Assembly: GCA_002363385.1 (NCBI GenBank)
Contig: DEVL01000003.1
Coordinates: 1,491,189 to 1,555,188 of the forward strand
Reading direction: 5' to 3'
DNA length: 64,000 nucleotides
From: Stenotrophomonas maltophilia
GTDB lineage: Bacteria; Pseudomonadota; Gammaproteobacteria; Xanthomonadales; Xanthomonadaceae
In this document: one piece after another, positions 37,327-46,679 of the stretch
How positions within the stretch are numbered: position 1 is the stretch's first letter
Layout: each line of letters begins with the position of its first letter
Translations under genes and position numbers: made by a program
The notes under the pieces: model-generated
Told to the model about the DNA's origin: nothing
The model's input: only the letters and a program-made list of their open reading frames with translations
Database searches by the model: none

Positions 37327-38994
37327 TCAGCCCAGAATCCCAGGCAGATCCAGCCCCTTGTCCTTCGCGCACTCCACCGCGATCTCATACCCCGCATCGG
37401 CATGCCGCATCACGCCCGTGGCCGGGTCGTTCCACAGCACGCGCGCGATGCGCTTGGCCGCCGCTTCGGTGCCGTCGCAGACGATGACCATGCCCGAATG
37501 CTGCGAGAAGCCCATGCCGACACCGCCGCCATGGTGCAGCGAGACCCAGGTGGCGCCGCTGGCGGTGTTGAGCAGGGCGTTGAGCAGCGGCCAGTCGGAG
37601 ACGGCATCGGAGCCGTCCTGCATGGCCTCGGTTTCACGGTTGGGCGAGGCGACGCTGCCCGAATCCAGATGATCGCGGCCGATCACCACCGGCGCCTTCA
37701 GTTCGCCATTGGCGACCATTTCGTTGAAGGCCAGACCGAGTCGATCACGGTCCCCCAGGCCGACCCAACAGATGCGCGCGGGCAGGCCCTGGAACTTGAT
37801 CTTCTCGGCGGCCATGTCCAGCCAGCGGTGCAGGTGCGGGTTGTCCGGGATCAGCTCCTTGACCTTGGCGTCGGTCTTGGCGATGTCTTCCGGATCGCCG
37901 CTCAGTGCGGCCCAGCGGAACGGGCCGATGCCGCGACAGAACAGCGGGCGGATGTAAGCGGGTACAAAGCCGGGGAAGTCGAAGGCATCTTCCACGCCTT
38001 CTTCCAGCGCCATCTGGCGCAGGTTGTTGCCGTAGTCCACGGTCGGCACGCCGAGCGAGTGGAAGCCGAGCATGGCGCGGATGTGGTTGGCCATCGATTC
38101 GCGTGCGGCCGCTTCCACTTCCTTCGGTGCGGAAACGCGCTTGGCGTCCCATTCTTCCACCGTCCAACCCTGCGGCAGGTAGCCGTTGACCGGGTCGTGC
38201 GCGGAGGTCTGGTCGGTCAGCAGGTCCGGCTTCACGCCGCGGATCAGCAGCTCGTCCAGCACGTCGGCAACGTTGCCGAGCAGGCCGACGGATAGCGGCT
38301 TCTTCGCGGTGCACGATTCCTCGATCAGGCGCAGGGCTTCGTCAAGGTCGTCCGTCCAGGTATCCAGATACCCGGTGCGCAGGCGCATCTCGATGCTGCT
38401 CTTGCGGCATTCCACCGCCAGGCAGGAGGCGCCGGCCATCACCGCGGCCAGCGGCTGCGCGCCGCCCATCCCGCCCAGGCCACCGGTGAACAGCCACTTG
38501 CCGGCCAGGCTGCCGTTGTAATGCTGGCGGCCCATTTCCACGAAGGTCTCGTAGGTGCCCTGCACGATGCCCTGTGCGCCGATGTAGATCCAACTGCCGG
38601 CGGTCATCTGGCCGTACATGGCCAGGCCCTTCTTATCGAGCTCGTTGAAGTGATCCCAGTTGGCCCAGCGCGGCACCAGGTTGGAGTTGGCGATCAGCAC
38701 GCGCGGGGCATCGGCGTGGGTGCGGAACACGCCGACCGGCTTGCCGGACTGCACCAGCAGGGTCTGGTCATCCTCGAGCCGCTGCAGGGTCTCGATGATT
38801 TTGTCGTAGCTCTCCCAGTCGCGCGCGGCGCGGCCGATGCCGCCGTAGACCACCAGCTCCTGCGGGCGCTCGGCCACGTCCGGGTGCAGGTTGTTCATCA
38901 GCATGCGCAGCGGGGCTTCGGTCAGCCAGCTCTTGCAGGTCAGCGTGGTGCCGGTCGGGGCGAGGATGGTGCGGGTGGAATCGAGACGGGTCAT
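37327..38994 (-). CDS. hutU: Urocanate hydratase
   Basis: Second step of histidine degradation: urocanate to imidazolone propionate, with tightly bound NAD. The 555-residue protein has the expected length and the family segments GGLGGMGGAQPLA (NAD-binding glycine-rich region, near residue 170) and FCRGIGPFRWAALSGD around the conserved Cys (near residue 408). Its ATG overlaps the hutG stop (ATGA at 38991-38994). Last gene of the minus-strand hutI-hutH-hutG-hutU run. Confidence 0.97.
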   Translation of the reverse strand: MTRLDSTRTILAPTGTTLTCKSWLTEAPLRMLMNNLHPDVAERPQELVVYGGIGRAARDWESYDKIIETLQRLEDDQTLLVQSGKPVGVFRTHADAPRVLIANSNLVPRWANWDHFNELDKKGLAMYGQMTAGSWIYIGAQGIVQGTYETFVEMGRQHYNGSLAGKWLFTGGLGGMGGAQPLAAVMAGASCLAVECRKSSIEMRLRTGYLDTWTDDLDEALRLIEESCTAKKPLSVGLLGNVADVLDELLIRGVKPDLLTDQTSAHDPVNGYLPQGWTVEEWDAKRVSAPKEVEAAARESMANHIRAMLGFHSLGVPTVDYGNNLRQMALEEGVEDAFDFPGFVPAYIRPLFCRGIGPFRWAALSGDPEDIAKTDAKVKELIPDNPHLHRWLDMAAEKIKFQGLPARICWVGLGDRDRLGLAFNEMVANGELKAPVVIGRDHLDSGSVASPNRETEAMQDGSDAVSDWPLLNALLNTASGATWVSLHHGGGVGMGFSQHSGMVIVCDGTEAAAKRIARVLWNDPATGVMRHADAGYEIAVECAKDKGLDLPGILG

Positions 38995-39824
38995 GCAGCA
39001 CTCCGGGACGTAGCGAAGTCGAGACAGGCATCGAGCACCTGCTGCAGCGTGGCGCGCAGCGGGGCAGCGTGATCGGGATCCAGCGGCGTGGGCCAGCTGT
39101 GCTCATCCACGGCCTCGGGCTCGTGCATGTAGCCGCGGCAGGCCAGCTCCATCTGCAGCGTGTGCACGCCGCCGGGGATGTCGCTGTAATGGCGGGTGAT
39201 GTAGCCGCCCTTGAAGCGGCCGTTGCGTACATGGCTCATGCCGCTCATGGCGCACAGGTTGTCGACTACATCGGTCAGCGCGTTGTCGCAGGTGGTATCG
39301 CCGTTGGTGCCGAGGTTGAACTGCGGCAGCTGGCCATCGAACAGGTGCGGGATGTGCGAGCGGATCGAGTGCGCGTCATACACCACCACGGTGCCGTGCG
39401 CGGCACGCAGGCGTGCGATCTCCGCGGCAAGAGCATCGTGATAGGGCACGAACCAAGTATCGCGGCGACGCGCGATCTCGGCCTCGTCGGGGCCGTGCCC
39501 ATCGCGGTACAACGACTGGTTGTCGAAGGTGGTCAGCGGGCACAGGCCGGTGGTGTTCTGGCCCGGGTACAGCGAGGTGCCGCTGGGGTCGCGATTGAGG
39601 TCGATGACCGAGCGCGATACCGCCGAGCGGATCGTGGTGGCGCCCATCGCCTGCGCGAAGGCGTACAGCTCGTGCACCCACCAGTCGGCGTCGCGGCGGG
39701 CCAGCCACGGTGACACGAACTGCGCGGCCAGTGCGTCGGGCAGCTCGGTGCCGGTATGCGGGAAGCTGATGATCAACGGGGCATCGCCGCGGTGGATCTG
39801 CAGCCAGTCCGGGTGCGTGGTCAT
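38991..39824 (-). CDS. hutG: N-formylglutamate deformylase
   Basis: Final step of this variant of histidine degradation: N-formyl-L-glutamate to glutamate and formate. The 277-residue metal-dependent amidohydrolase contains SFPHTGTELPD near the N-terminus, DLNRDP near residue 74 and YDAHSIRS near residue 150. Its start overlaps the hutH stop and its stop overlaps the hutU start, so the three genes are translationally chained. Confidence 0.95.
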   Translation of the reverse strand: MTTHPDWLQIHRGDAPLIISFPHTGTELPDALAAQFVSPWLARRDADWWVHELYAFAQAMGATTIRSAVSRSVIDLNRDPSGTSLYPGQNTTGLCPLTTFDNQSLYRDGHGPDEAEIARRRDTWFVPYHDALAAEIARLRAAHGTVVVYDAHSIRSHIPHLFDGQLPQFNLGTNGDTTCDNALTDVVDNLCAMSGMSHVRNGRFKGGYITRHYSDIPGGVHTLQMELACRGYMHEPEAVDEHSWPTPLDPDHAAPLRATLQQVLDACLDFATSRSAA

Positions 39825-41362
39825 GCCAGCGGCTCCAGCGGCGGCAGGATGTCGGCCAGGCCGTCAGCCAGCATGCCGCTGCGCACCAGGTCGGTGGCGG
39901 CCACCATGTCCGGATGGAAATAGCGGTCGTCTTCCAGCGTCGGCACCTGCGCGCGCAGGCGCTGGCGCACCGCTTCCAGTGCATCGCTGGAGCGCAGCGG
40001 GGCGTGGAAATCGCAGCCCTGCGCGGCGGCGAGCAACTCGATGCCGATCACGTTGGCGGCGTTCTCGGCCATCGCCATCAGGCGGCGCGCACCGTGTGCG
40101 GCCATCGAGACGTGGTCTTCCTGATTGGCCGAGGTCGGGATCGAGTCGACGCTGGCCGGATAGGCGCGCTGCTTGTTCTCCGAGACCAGCGCCGCGGCGG
40201 TGACCTGCGGAATCATGAAGCCGGAATTCAAGCCGGGCTTCGGGGTGAGGAACGCGGGCAACCCGGACAGCGCCGGGTCGACCAGCATCGCGGTGCGGCG
40301 CTCGCTGATCGAGCCGATTTCGCACACGGCCATCGCCAGCATGTCCGCCGCGAACGCGACCGGCTCGGCGTGGAAATTGCCGCCGCTCAGGGCCTCGTTG
40401 GTATCGGTGAACACCAGCGGATTGTCGGACACACCGTTGGCTTCGATCGCCAGCGTGGTGGCAGCCTGGCGCATCACGTCGAACGCGGCGCCCATCACCT
40501 GCGGCTGGCAGCGCAGGCAGTACGGGTCCTGCACGCGTACATCGTTGTCGCGGTGCGATTCGCGGATCGCCGAGCCCTGCATCAGGGTGCGCAGCGCGGC
40601 GGCGGTGGCGATCTGCCCGCGCTGGCCGCGGATGCTGTGGATGCGCGGATCGAACGGGGTGTCCGAGCCCTTGGCCGCTTCCACCGAGAGCGCGCCGGTG
40701 ACCAGCGCTGCACGGAACACGGTATCGATCGCGAACAGCCCGGCCAGTGCATAGGCGGTGGAGTACTGGGTGCCGTTGAGCAGGGCCAGGCCTTCCTTCG
40801 CGCCGAGCACCAGCGGGGCCAGGCCGACCTTGGCCAGCGCCTCGGCAGCCGGCAGGCGCTCGCCATCGACGAAGGCTTCGCCGACACCGATCATCACGCT
40901 CGCCAGATGCGAAAGCGGGGCCAGATCGCCGGAGGCGCCGACCGAGCCCTGGCACGGAATCACCGGAATGAAGTCGTGCTGCAGGAAGGCTTCCAGCAGG
41001 GCCAGCGTCTGCGGGCGGATGCCCGAGGCGCCCTGGGCCAGGCTGGCCAGCTTCAACGCCATCATCAGGCGCACGACCGGTGTGGGCATCGGCTCGCCGA
41101 CGCCGGCCGCATGCGAGAGCACGATATTGCGCTGCAGGGTCTCCAGGTCGTCGCGCTCGATGCGCACGCTCGCCAGCTTGCCGAAACCGGTATTGATGCC
41201 GTACACCGGCGCGCCCTTGGCGACGATGTCGGCTACGGTCTGCGCACTGCGCAGCACGGCCGCGGCAGACGCCGGGTCCAGCCGCACCCGCGCGCCGTCG
41301 TGGATCGCGCGCCATTGCGCCAACGTGACGGCGCCGGGGTGCAGGGTCAGGGTAGTGCTCAT
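39821..41362 (-). CDS. hutH: Histidine ammonia-lyase
   Basis: First step: histidine to urocanate and ammonia. The 513-residue protein forms its own MIO cofactor from Ala143-Ser144-Gly145 (GSVGASGDLAPL), one residue offset from the Pseudomonas enzyme. The start MSTTLTLHPG was chosen because of a GGAG ribosome site nine bases upstream; two further in-frame ATGs lie upstream. It lies 23 bases after hutI. Confidence 0.97.
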   Translation of the reverse strand: MSTTLTLHPGAVTLAQWRAIHDGARVRLDPASAAAVLRSAQTVADIVAKGAPVYGINTGFGKLASVRIERDDLETLQRNIVLSHAAGVGEPMPTPVVRLMMALKLASLAQGASGIRPQTLALLEAFLQHDFIPVIPCQGSVGASGDLAPLSHLASVMIGVGEAFVDGERLPAAEALAKVGLAPLVLGAKEGLALLNGTQYSTAYALAGLFAIDTVFRAALVTGALSVEAAKGSDTPFDPRIHSIRGQRGQIATAAALRTLMQGSAIRESHRDNDVRVQDPYCLRCQPQVMGAAFDVMRQAATTLAIEANGVSDNPLVFTDTNEALSGGNFHAEPVAFAADMLAMAVCEIGSISERRTAMLVDPALSGLPAFLTPKPGLNSGFMIPQVTAAALVSENKQRAYPASVDSIPTSANQEDHVSMAAHGARRLMAMAENAANVIGIELLAAAQGCDFHAPLRSSDALEAVRQRLRAQVPTLEDDRYFHPDMVAATDLVRSGMLADGLADILPPLEPLA

Positions 41363-41385
41363 GAAATCTCCAGACATCACTAGAT

Positions 41386-42585
41386 TCAGACGGGTTGGCC
41401 GCGCATCACGCGGGCGTGCAGGGGGTTGAAGCCCATGCGGTAGACAAGGTCGGCAGGCGCCTCGATGTCCCACAGGGCGAGATTGCAGTCCAGTCCGATG
41501 GCGAGCCGGCCGATCCGGTCCTGGCGGCCAAGTGCGCGCGCCGCTTCACGGGTGAAGCCGGCGATGCACTCCTCCACCGTCATGCGGAACAGGGTGGCGG
41601 CCATGTTCATCGCCAGCAGCGGGCTGGTCAGCGGCGAGGTGCCGGGGTTGGAATCGGTGGCGAGCGCCAGCGGTACGCCGGCGGCGCGCAGGGCGGCGAT
41701 CGGGGGCAGGGTGGTATCACGGGTGAAATAGAACGCGCCCGGCAGCAGCACGGCTACGGTGCCGGCGCTGCGCATGGCGGCGATGCCATCGGCGTCGAGG
41801 TGTTCGATATGGTCGGCCGACAGTGCGCCGTAACGCGCGGCCAGCGCTGCACCGTGCTGGTTGCTGAGCTGCTCGGCGTGGATCTTGATCGCCAATCCGT
41901 GCTGCTGGGCGGCGATGAACACCTGCTCGGCCTGCGCGGCGCTGAAGGCGATGTTCTCGCAGAACACATCCACCGCCTCGGCCAGCCCGGCGGCGGCAAC
42001 GGCCGGAATCATGACGGTGCAGACCTCGTCGATGTACTCCTGCGCCTGCCGGCCCGGCGGAATTGCATGCGCGCCGAGGAAGGTCGGCACGATCTCGACC
42101 GCGCGCTGCCGGCCCAGCTCACGCGCGACGGTCAGTTGCTTGGTCTCATCGGCGAGGGTCAATCCGTAGCCGGATTTGATCTCGAGCGTGGTGATGCCTT
42201 CGGCCAGCATGGCATCCAGCCGGGGCAGGCTGGCGGCGAGCAGGTCGGCCTCGCTGGCGGCGCGGGTGGCGCGCACGGTGGAAACGATGCCGCCGCCGGC
42301 GCGGGCGATGTCGGCATAGCTCACGCCCTGCAGGCGCTGCTCGAACTCGCCGGCACGGTTGCCGGCATAGACCAGGTGGGTGTGGCAGTCGATCAGGCCG
42401 GGGCTGATCCAGCGCCCTGCGCAGTCGACGCGCTGGGCCGGCTGCAGATGCTCGGCCGACCCCGCCGCCCCGACATGCACGATGCGGCCATCGGTGGCGG
42501 CGATGACGCCATCCTCGATCACGCCCAGGCCCGGGCCATCGACGGTGATCAGGTTGGCGTGGTACCAGAGGGTGTCACAGTGCAT
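41386..42585 (-). CDS. hutI: Imidazolonepropionase
   Basis: Third step: opens imidazolone propionate to N-formimino-glutamate. The 399-residue amidohydrolase has metal ligands in DCHTHLVYAG (near residue 68), catalytic-region Glu in EIKSGYGL, HAEQLSNQHG (His, near residue 240) and TDSNPGTSP (Asp, near residue 315). The start MHCDTLWYH matches the family; the open frame extends upstream as a shadow of hutF. First gene of the minus-strand hut operon, divergent from hutF. Confidence 0.96.
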   Translation of the reverse strand: MHCDTLWYHANLITVDGPGLGVIEDGVIAATDGRIVHVGAAGSAEHLQPAQRVDCAGRWISPGLIDCHTHLVYAGNRAGEFEQRLQGVSYADIARAGGGIVSTVRATRAASEADLLAASLPRLDAMLAEGITTLEIKSGYGLTLADETKQLTVARELGRQRAVEIVPTFLGAHAIPPGRQAQEYIDEVCTVMIPAVAAAGLAEAVDVFCENIAFSAAQAEQVFIAAQQHGLAIKIHAEQLSNQHGAALAARYGALSADHIEHLDADGIAAMRSAGTVAVLLPGAFYFTRDTTLPPIAALRAAGVPLALATDSNPGTSPLTSPLLAMNMAATLFRMTVEECIAGFTREAARALGRQDRIGRLAIGLDCNLALWDIEAPADLVYRMGFNPLHARVMRGQPV

Positions 42586-42609
42586 GGCAGCAACCACATC
42601 GGCGTATAT

Positions 42610-42617
42610 GTCTATAC
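42610..42617. promoter_or_regulatory. HutC-type operator between hutI and hutF
   Basis: GTCTATAC fits GT-N-TA-N-AC, the core described for HutC-subfamily GntR regulators, and sits in the 60-base gap between the divergent hut operons. It overlaps a second dyad CTATA-CAA-TATAG (42612-42624). Occupancy would cover both promoters. Confidence 0.65.
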
Positions 42618-42645
42618 AATATAGGCGCCTCTTCCGGGATGTCCA

Positions 42646-44025
42646 GTGATGCCAGCCAACCCCGCACCGATCCTTCGTTTCCATGCCGCCCATGCACTGC
42701 TGCCGCATGGCTGGGCACGCGATGTGCGCATCCTCAGCCAAGGCGGCACGCTCATCGAGGTGACCGAAGGCGTGTCGGCCGAGCCGGGCGATACCGCACT
42801 GGCGATCGTGCTGCCCGGTCTGGGCAACCTGCACAGCCACGCGTTCCAGCGCGGCATGGCCGGGCTGACCGAGATCGGCGGCAACAGCGGCGACAGCTTC
42901 TGGAGCTGGCGCGAGCTGATGTACCGCTTCCTGGCGCATCTGCGGCCCGAGGCGATGCAGGCGATTGCCGAGCAGGCCTATGTGGAAATGCTGGAATCCG
43001 GCTTCACCCGGGTCGGTGAGTTCCACTACCTGCACCATGGTCCGGACGGCGTGCCGTACGCCGATCGTGCCGAAATGGCCGAGCGCATCGCCGCCGCGGC
43101 GCGCTCCAGCGGGATCGGGCTGACCCTGCTGCCGGTGTTCTATGCGCATGCCGATTTCGGCGGCGCCGCACCGAACCCGGCCCAGCGCCGCCTGATCCAC
43201 GACGTCGACGGCTTTGCCGAGCTGCTGCAGGGCTGCACGCGCGCGCTGCAGGACCAGGACGGTGCGGTGCTCGGCTTTGCCCCGCACAGCCTGCGCGCGG
43301 TGACCGGCGAGGAACTGTCGGCGCTGCTGCCGCTCAACACCGGGCCGGTCCACATCCACATCGCCGAGCAGACCCGCGAGGTCGATGCCTGCATCGCCTG
43401 GAGCGGGATGCGCCCGGTGCAGTGGCTGTACGAACACGCGCCGGTGGATGCGCGCTGGTGCCTGGTGCACGCCACCCATATCACCGAGGCGGAGATGCAG
43501 CAGATCGTGGCCAGCCATGCGGTGGCGGGGCTGTGCCCGATCACCGAGGCGAACCTGGGCGACGGCCTGTTCCCGATGCAGGCCTTCGCCCGTGCCGGCG
43601 GACGGTTCGGGGTCGGCTCGGATTCCAACGTGCTGATCGACGCGGCCGAAGAGCTGCGCCTGCTCGAGTACGGCCAGCGCCTGCAACTGCGCGGCCGCAA
43701 TGTGCTGGCCACGGGCGATGGTCAATCCACCGGCCGCTGGCTGTACGAACAGTCGTTGAGCGGTGCCGCGCAGGCCTTGGGCGTGGCCACCGGCCTGCGG
43801 GCCGGCGCACCGGCGGATCTGGTCGAGCTCGATCCGGACCACCCGGCGCTGATCGCCCGCGATGGCGATGCCTTGCTTGACAGCTGGGTATTCGCCGCAC
43901 GTAATGGCGCCGTGCGATCGGTGTGGCGCCAAGGGCGCCAGTTGGTCCGTGATGGTCGCCACCCGCAACGCGAGGCGGTGGCCGCACGGTTCGCCGCGGC
44001 ACTTCGACCGTTGTTGAGGGTCTGA
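42646..44025 (+). CDS. hutF: Formimidoylglutamate deiminase
   Basis: Fourth step: N-formimino-L-glutamate to N-formyl-L-glutamate and ammonia, making this the five-step HutF/HutG route. The 459-residue amidohydrolase has metal ligands HSHAFQRGM (near residue 63), VHIHIAEQ (near 232), HATHITE (near 271) and GSDSNV (near 320). A GTG at 42646 and an ATG at 42649 are both possible starts. hutC follows 12 bases later. Confidence 0.95.
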   Translation: MMPANPAPILRFHAAHALLPHGWARDVRILSQGGTLIEVTEGVSAEPGDTALAIVLPGLGNLHSHAFQRGMAGLTEIGGNSGDSFWSWRELMYRFLAHLRPEAMQAIAEQAYVEMLESGFTRVGEFHYLHHGPDGVPYADRAEMAERIAAAARSSGIGLTLLPVFYAHADFGGAAPNPAQRRLIHDVDGFAELLQGCTRALQDQDGAVLGFAPHSLRAVTGEELSALLPLNTGPVHIHIAEQTREVDACIAWSGMRPVQWLYEHAPVDARWCLVHATHITEAEMQQIVASHAVAGLCPITEANLGDGLFPMQAFARAGGRFGVGSDSNVLIDAAEELRLLEYGQRLQLRGRNVLATGDGQSTGRWLYEQSLSGAAQALGVATGLRAGAPADLVELDPDHPALIARDGDALLDSWVFAARNGAVRSVWRQGRQLVRDGRHPQREAVAARFAAALRPLLRV

Positions 44026-44037
44026 TCCGACCCTCCC

Positions 44038-44781
44038 ATGCAGGAATCCAGAGTGACGGGCAAGAAAGCAGCAACCCTCAATCAGCGCATCCGTGCTGAT
44101 CTGGAAAGCCGCATCCTCAGTGGACAGTGGGAGCCTGGCTTCCGCATCCCCTACGAACACGAACTGATGGAGCAGTACGGCTGCTCGCGGATGACCGTGA
44201 ACAAGGTGCTGACTGCACTGGCCGAGAGCGGCATGATCGAACGCCGCCGGCGTGCGGGCTCGTTCGTCGCGCGCCAGCCGCCGCACCTGGAACAGGTGGC
44301 GCTGGAGATTCCCGACATCGCGATGGCGGTGCAGGCGCGTGGCCATGTGTATGGCTACCAGTTGCTGGAGCGCGCGTACCGGCTGCCCCGTGAGCACGTG
44401 GCCGAAGAAACCGCGCTGTCCGGCAGTGAGAAGCTGCTGGCGATCCGCTGCCTGCATCTGGCCGATGGGCGGCCGTTGGCGCTGGAGCACCGCCTGATCA
44501 GCCCGGTCGGTGTGCCGGAGGTGCTGGAGGTGGATTTCGAGACCACGGCGCCGGGCAGCTGGCTGCTGCAGAACGTCTCGTGGACGCGCGCCCAGCACCG
44601 GATCAGCGCCTGGGGCGCCGATGAGGCGGCAGCGACGCTGCTGCAGGTCAAACCCGGCACGGCGTGCCTGGTCATCGACCGCCTCACCTGGCGCGGCGAG
44701 CAGCCGATCACCTGCGTGCGGCAGATGTTCCTGGGCGATGCCTACGATCTGGTTGCCCGTTTCTCGCCGGGCGCGCGCTGA
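44038..44781 (+). CDS. hutC: Histidine utilisation repressor HutC
   Basis: GntR-family repressor of the HutC subfamily that releases DNA when urocanate accumulates. The 247-residue protein has a winged helix (about residues 15-80; IPYEHELMEQYGCSRMTVNKVL in two parts, RRRRAGSFVA wing) and a UTRA ligand domain (about 100-240). It is co-transcribed with hutF, 12 bases downstream, and the HutC-type operator upstream of hutF implies autoregulation and control of both divergent operons. Confidence 0.95.
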   Translation: MQESRVTGKKAATLNQRIRADLESRILSGQWEPGFRIPYEHELMEQYGCSRMTVNKVLTALAESGMIERRRRAGSFVARQPPHLEQVALEIPDIAMAVQARGHVYGYQLLERAYRLPREHVAEETALSGSEKLLAIRCLHLADGRPLALEHRLISPVGVPEVLEVDFETTAPGSWLLQNVSWTRAQHRISAWGADEAAATLLQVKPGTACLVIDRLTWRGEQPITCVRQMFLGDAYDLVARFSPGAR

Positions 44782-44784
44782 GCC

Positions 44785-45819
44785 TTACAGCGTGGTGCAC
44801 TGCCGCCAGCGGACCGGCTCATCCACGCCGGGGCGCGGGTTGAGCTGGATGCGGACCGTGCGCAGCGCGGGGTAGCGGGTCACTTCTTCGCAGATCAGCG
44901 GCCAGATCGTCTCGATCTCACCGGTGCGGTTGATCGCCAGCGTCTGGCGGGTCAGCCAGATGCCACTGGCCACCCCGGGACGGGTCGCGACCTTGCGGGA
45001 GAGTTCCTGCTGGTACCGGTCCAGCGTCGCGTTGTCCGGGTTCGCTTCCATCGCAGACGGGACAGCATCGGCGGCGCGGTTTTCCGCGCTGCCCGGGCCT
45101 GTCGGGGCGGACGTCGCTGCAGCAGGGGGCTGTGTGCCGACCGTTGCGGGGGCATCCCCCGCGGCAGATGGAGCGGCGGCAGGTGCGGCCACCGCGGTTT
45201 CGTCGTCGGACCCGTCTTTCTCCAGCCCGGCGGTCAGTGAGCCCAAGCCCACCATCAGGCCCAGCGTCGCCGCGCCCAGCGCCGCGATCGAGATGCGGCG
45301 GATCGCCTCGCCACGCGCGCCGTCCTCGACACGGGCTTCCATGTCGCCGGGCAGGTAGGGTTTGAGCAGCGGCCACAGCAGCGGACCATCCAGCACCTCG
45401 ACGCCCTGTTTTTCAGCGGCGATGCGGCCATCGCGCTCGACCTTGCCTTCGGTGATCAGGATGCCGCCGCGGGCACCGGCCAGGCGCGCGGCGGCGCCCA
45501 GTTCGTTCACCGCCGCCGTGCCGATCCGGTAGGCACGGCCATGCTTGCAGGACAGCAGCCAGCGTTGCGGGCCATCGTGCATCAGGAAATCGCTGCGAGG
45601 TTCACCGCGGTCGGCAGCCTCGTCGGCCACATCCTGCAGCCCACGCTGCTCGTGCATCGCGCGCCGCACGATCATCGAAAACTCGCGCCAGTGCATGCCC
45701 GCCAAAGCAGTCAAGCCAAGCTGGGTCTCCTTCTGCTTCCGTTTGATCAGCCAGAAGTAGGCCGTGGCCAACAACCACACGATGAGGGCCAACAGCAGGG
45801 CCAGAATCCAGGAGAGCAT
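44785..45819 (-). CDS. Membrane protein with Mrr-like nuclease fold
   Basis: A 344-residue protein with an N-terminal membrane helix (about 3-27), a domain at about 40-150 resembling the Mrr restriction-endonuclease fold (MHWREF helix, acidic DFLMHDG, then WLLSCKHGR in the place of the usual (Q/E)xK), a second membrane helix (about 178-200), a Pro/Ala/Thr linker and a C-terminal domain. If the first two helices bracket it, the nuclease-like domain is cytoplasmic and the C-terminal part periplasmic. The Cys-Lys in place of Gln/Glu-x-Lys makes activity uncertain. It may be a regulatory or structural derivative. Confidence 0.65.
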   Translation of the reverse strand: MLSWILALLLALIVWLLATAYFWLIKRKQKETQLGLTALAGMHWREFSMIVRRAMHEQRGLQDVADEAADRGEPRSDFLMHDGPQRWLLSCKHGRAYRIGTAAVNELGAAARLAGARGGILITEGKVERDGRIAAEKQGVEVLDGPLLWPLLKPYLPGDMEARVEDGARGEAIRRISIAALGAATLGLMVGLGSLTAGLEKDGSDDETAVAAPAAAPSAAGDAPATVGTQPPAAATSAPTGPGSAENRAADAVPSAMEANPDNATLDRYQQELSRKVATRPGVASGIWLTRQTLAINRTGEIETIWPLICEEVTRYPALRTVRIQLNPRPGVDEPVRWRQCTTL

Positions 45820-45967
45820 GCAGGGGGATATGAACAGGGAAGTGCGATAGACAGTTTATATGCGCCTTTGCACGTCTGCGGCGCGTCGTTTTCGCACTGG
45901 CAGGGGGCCGGTGATCACGTCGGTGACGGCCGTCGCACTTTGTGGCGATCGTCGGATCGAGCGCCCA

Positions 45968-46033
45968 CAAAAAACCCGCCAATCCAGAGCCGTGAGGGGA
46001 GGGAACAAACGGCGGTGGAAGCGATTGGCGGGT
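45968..46033 (-). terminator. Terminator downstream of the phasin gene
   Basis: On the minus strand ACCCGCCAATC (46033-46023) pairs with GATTGGCGGGT (45984-45974) and is followed by a T run. The loop is long (38 bases), so it may fold further. 45820-46085 holds nothing else that I can identify. Confidence 0.6.
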
Positions 46034-46085
46034 CGGTTTCGATTGTCAACAAAGTTGTGCTGCTTTGCAACAATCGACAGTCAGG

Positions 46086-46580
46086 TCAGGCGTCGGAGGT
46101 CGGCGACTGGTGGGTGCCTGGGGACGGCGCACCCGACGGCGAGGCATTGCGGGCCTCGGCCCGGTTGACCCGGGTGTTGAGCGCGTCGATCCGGGCATTG
46201 AGCGCGGCGACGTCCTCGGCGGTCGGAATGTGCAGGCGCTTGAGTACGCCCTGGACCCGATCATCGAAGGCCTTCTCGACCTTGTCCCAGGTGCCACTGG
46301 CCTTTTCGCGGGCCTCGCCGAGGTGCTCCTCGACATTGTCGCGCCAGCGCGGCGTGTCGCCCGTCTGTTCGCGGTTGCGGGCCTCGATGTTCTCGCCTTC
46401 CTTGACCAGGTTGTCGAAGACACGGCTGCCTTCGGCCTGCGCACGCCCGAAGGCGCCCAGGCCCGCCAGCCAGATCTGCTGGGCCGAATCGGTCAGCTTG
46501 CGCGAGAAGCGCTCGGCCTGATCCTGCAGCGAGGGCTTCTCGCCCGGGATGCGATCGTCGAAGTCGTTGGGTGAATTCAT
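46086..46580 (-). CDS. Phasin-family PHA granule-associated protein
   Basis: A 164-residue amphipathic protein of the PhaI/PhaF phasin family, which coats polyhydroxyalkanoate granules. The segment SAQQIWLAGLGAFGRAQAEG (about residues 31-50) is the family hallmark, followed by a long charged helix, a coiled coil (VAALNARIDALNTRVNRAE) and a Pro/Ser-rich end. The start MNSPND is preferred to one 8 codons upstream. No PHA synthase lies in the window. A second PHA-system gene is just upstream on the same strand. Confidence 0.85.
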   Translation of the reverse strand: MNSPNDFDDRIPGEKPSLQDQAERFSRKLTDSAQQIWLAGLGAFGRAQAEGSRVFDNLVKEGENIEARNREQTGDTPRWRDNVEEHLGEAREKASGTWDKVEKAFDDRVQGVLKRLHIPTAEDVAALNARIDALNTRVNRAEARNASPSGAPSPGTHQSPTSDA

Positions 46581-46679
46581 GGGGCGATCCCTGTGGGTGG
46601 ACACCCTTGGATCGTATGCATCGCCGGCTTCAAGCGATGTGATGGCCGGCGCCCGTGCGGCGCCAGGCCGAGCGTCGGT

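Noticed and set aside
37106..37403. Short frames in the receptor-hutU gap
   Set aside because: They simply read through the REP palindromes.
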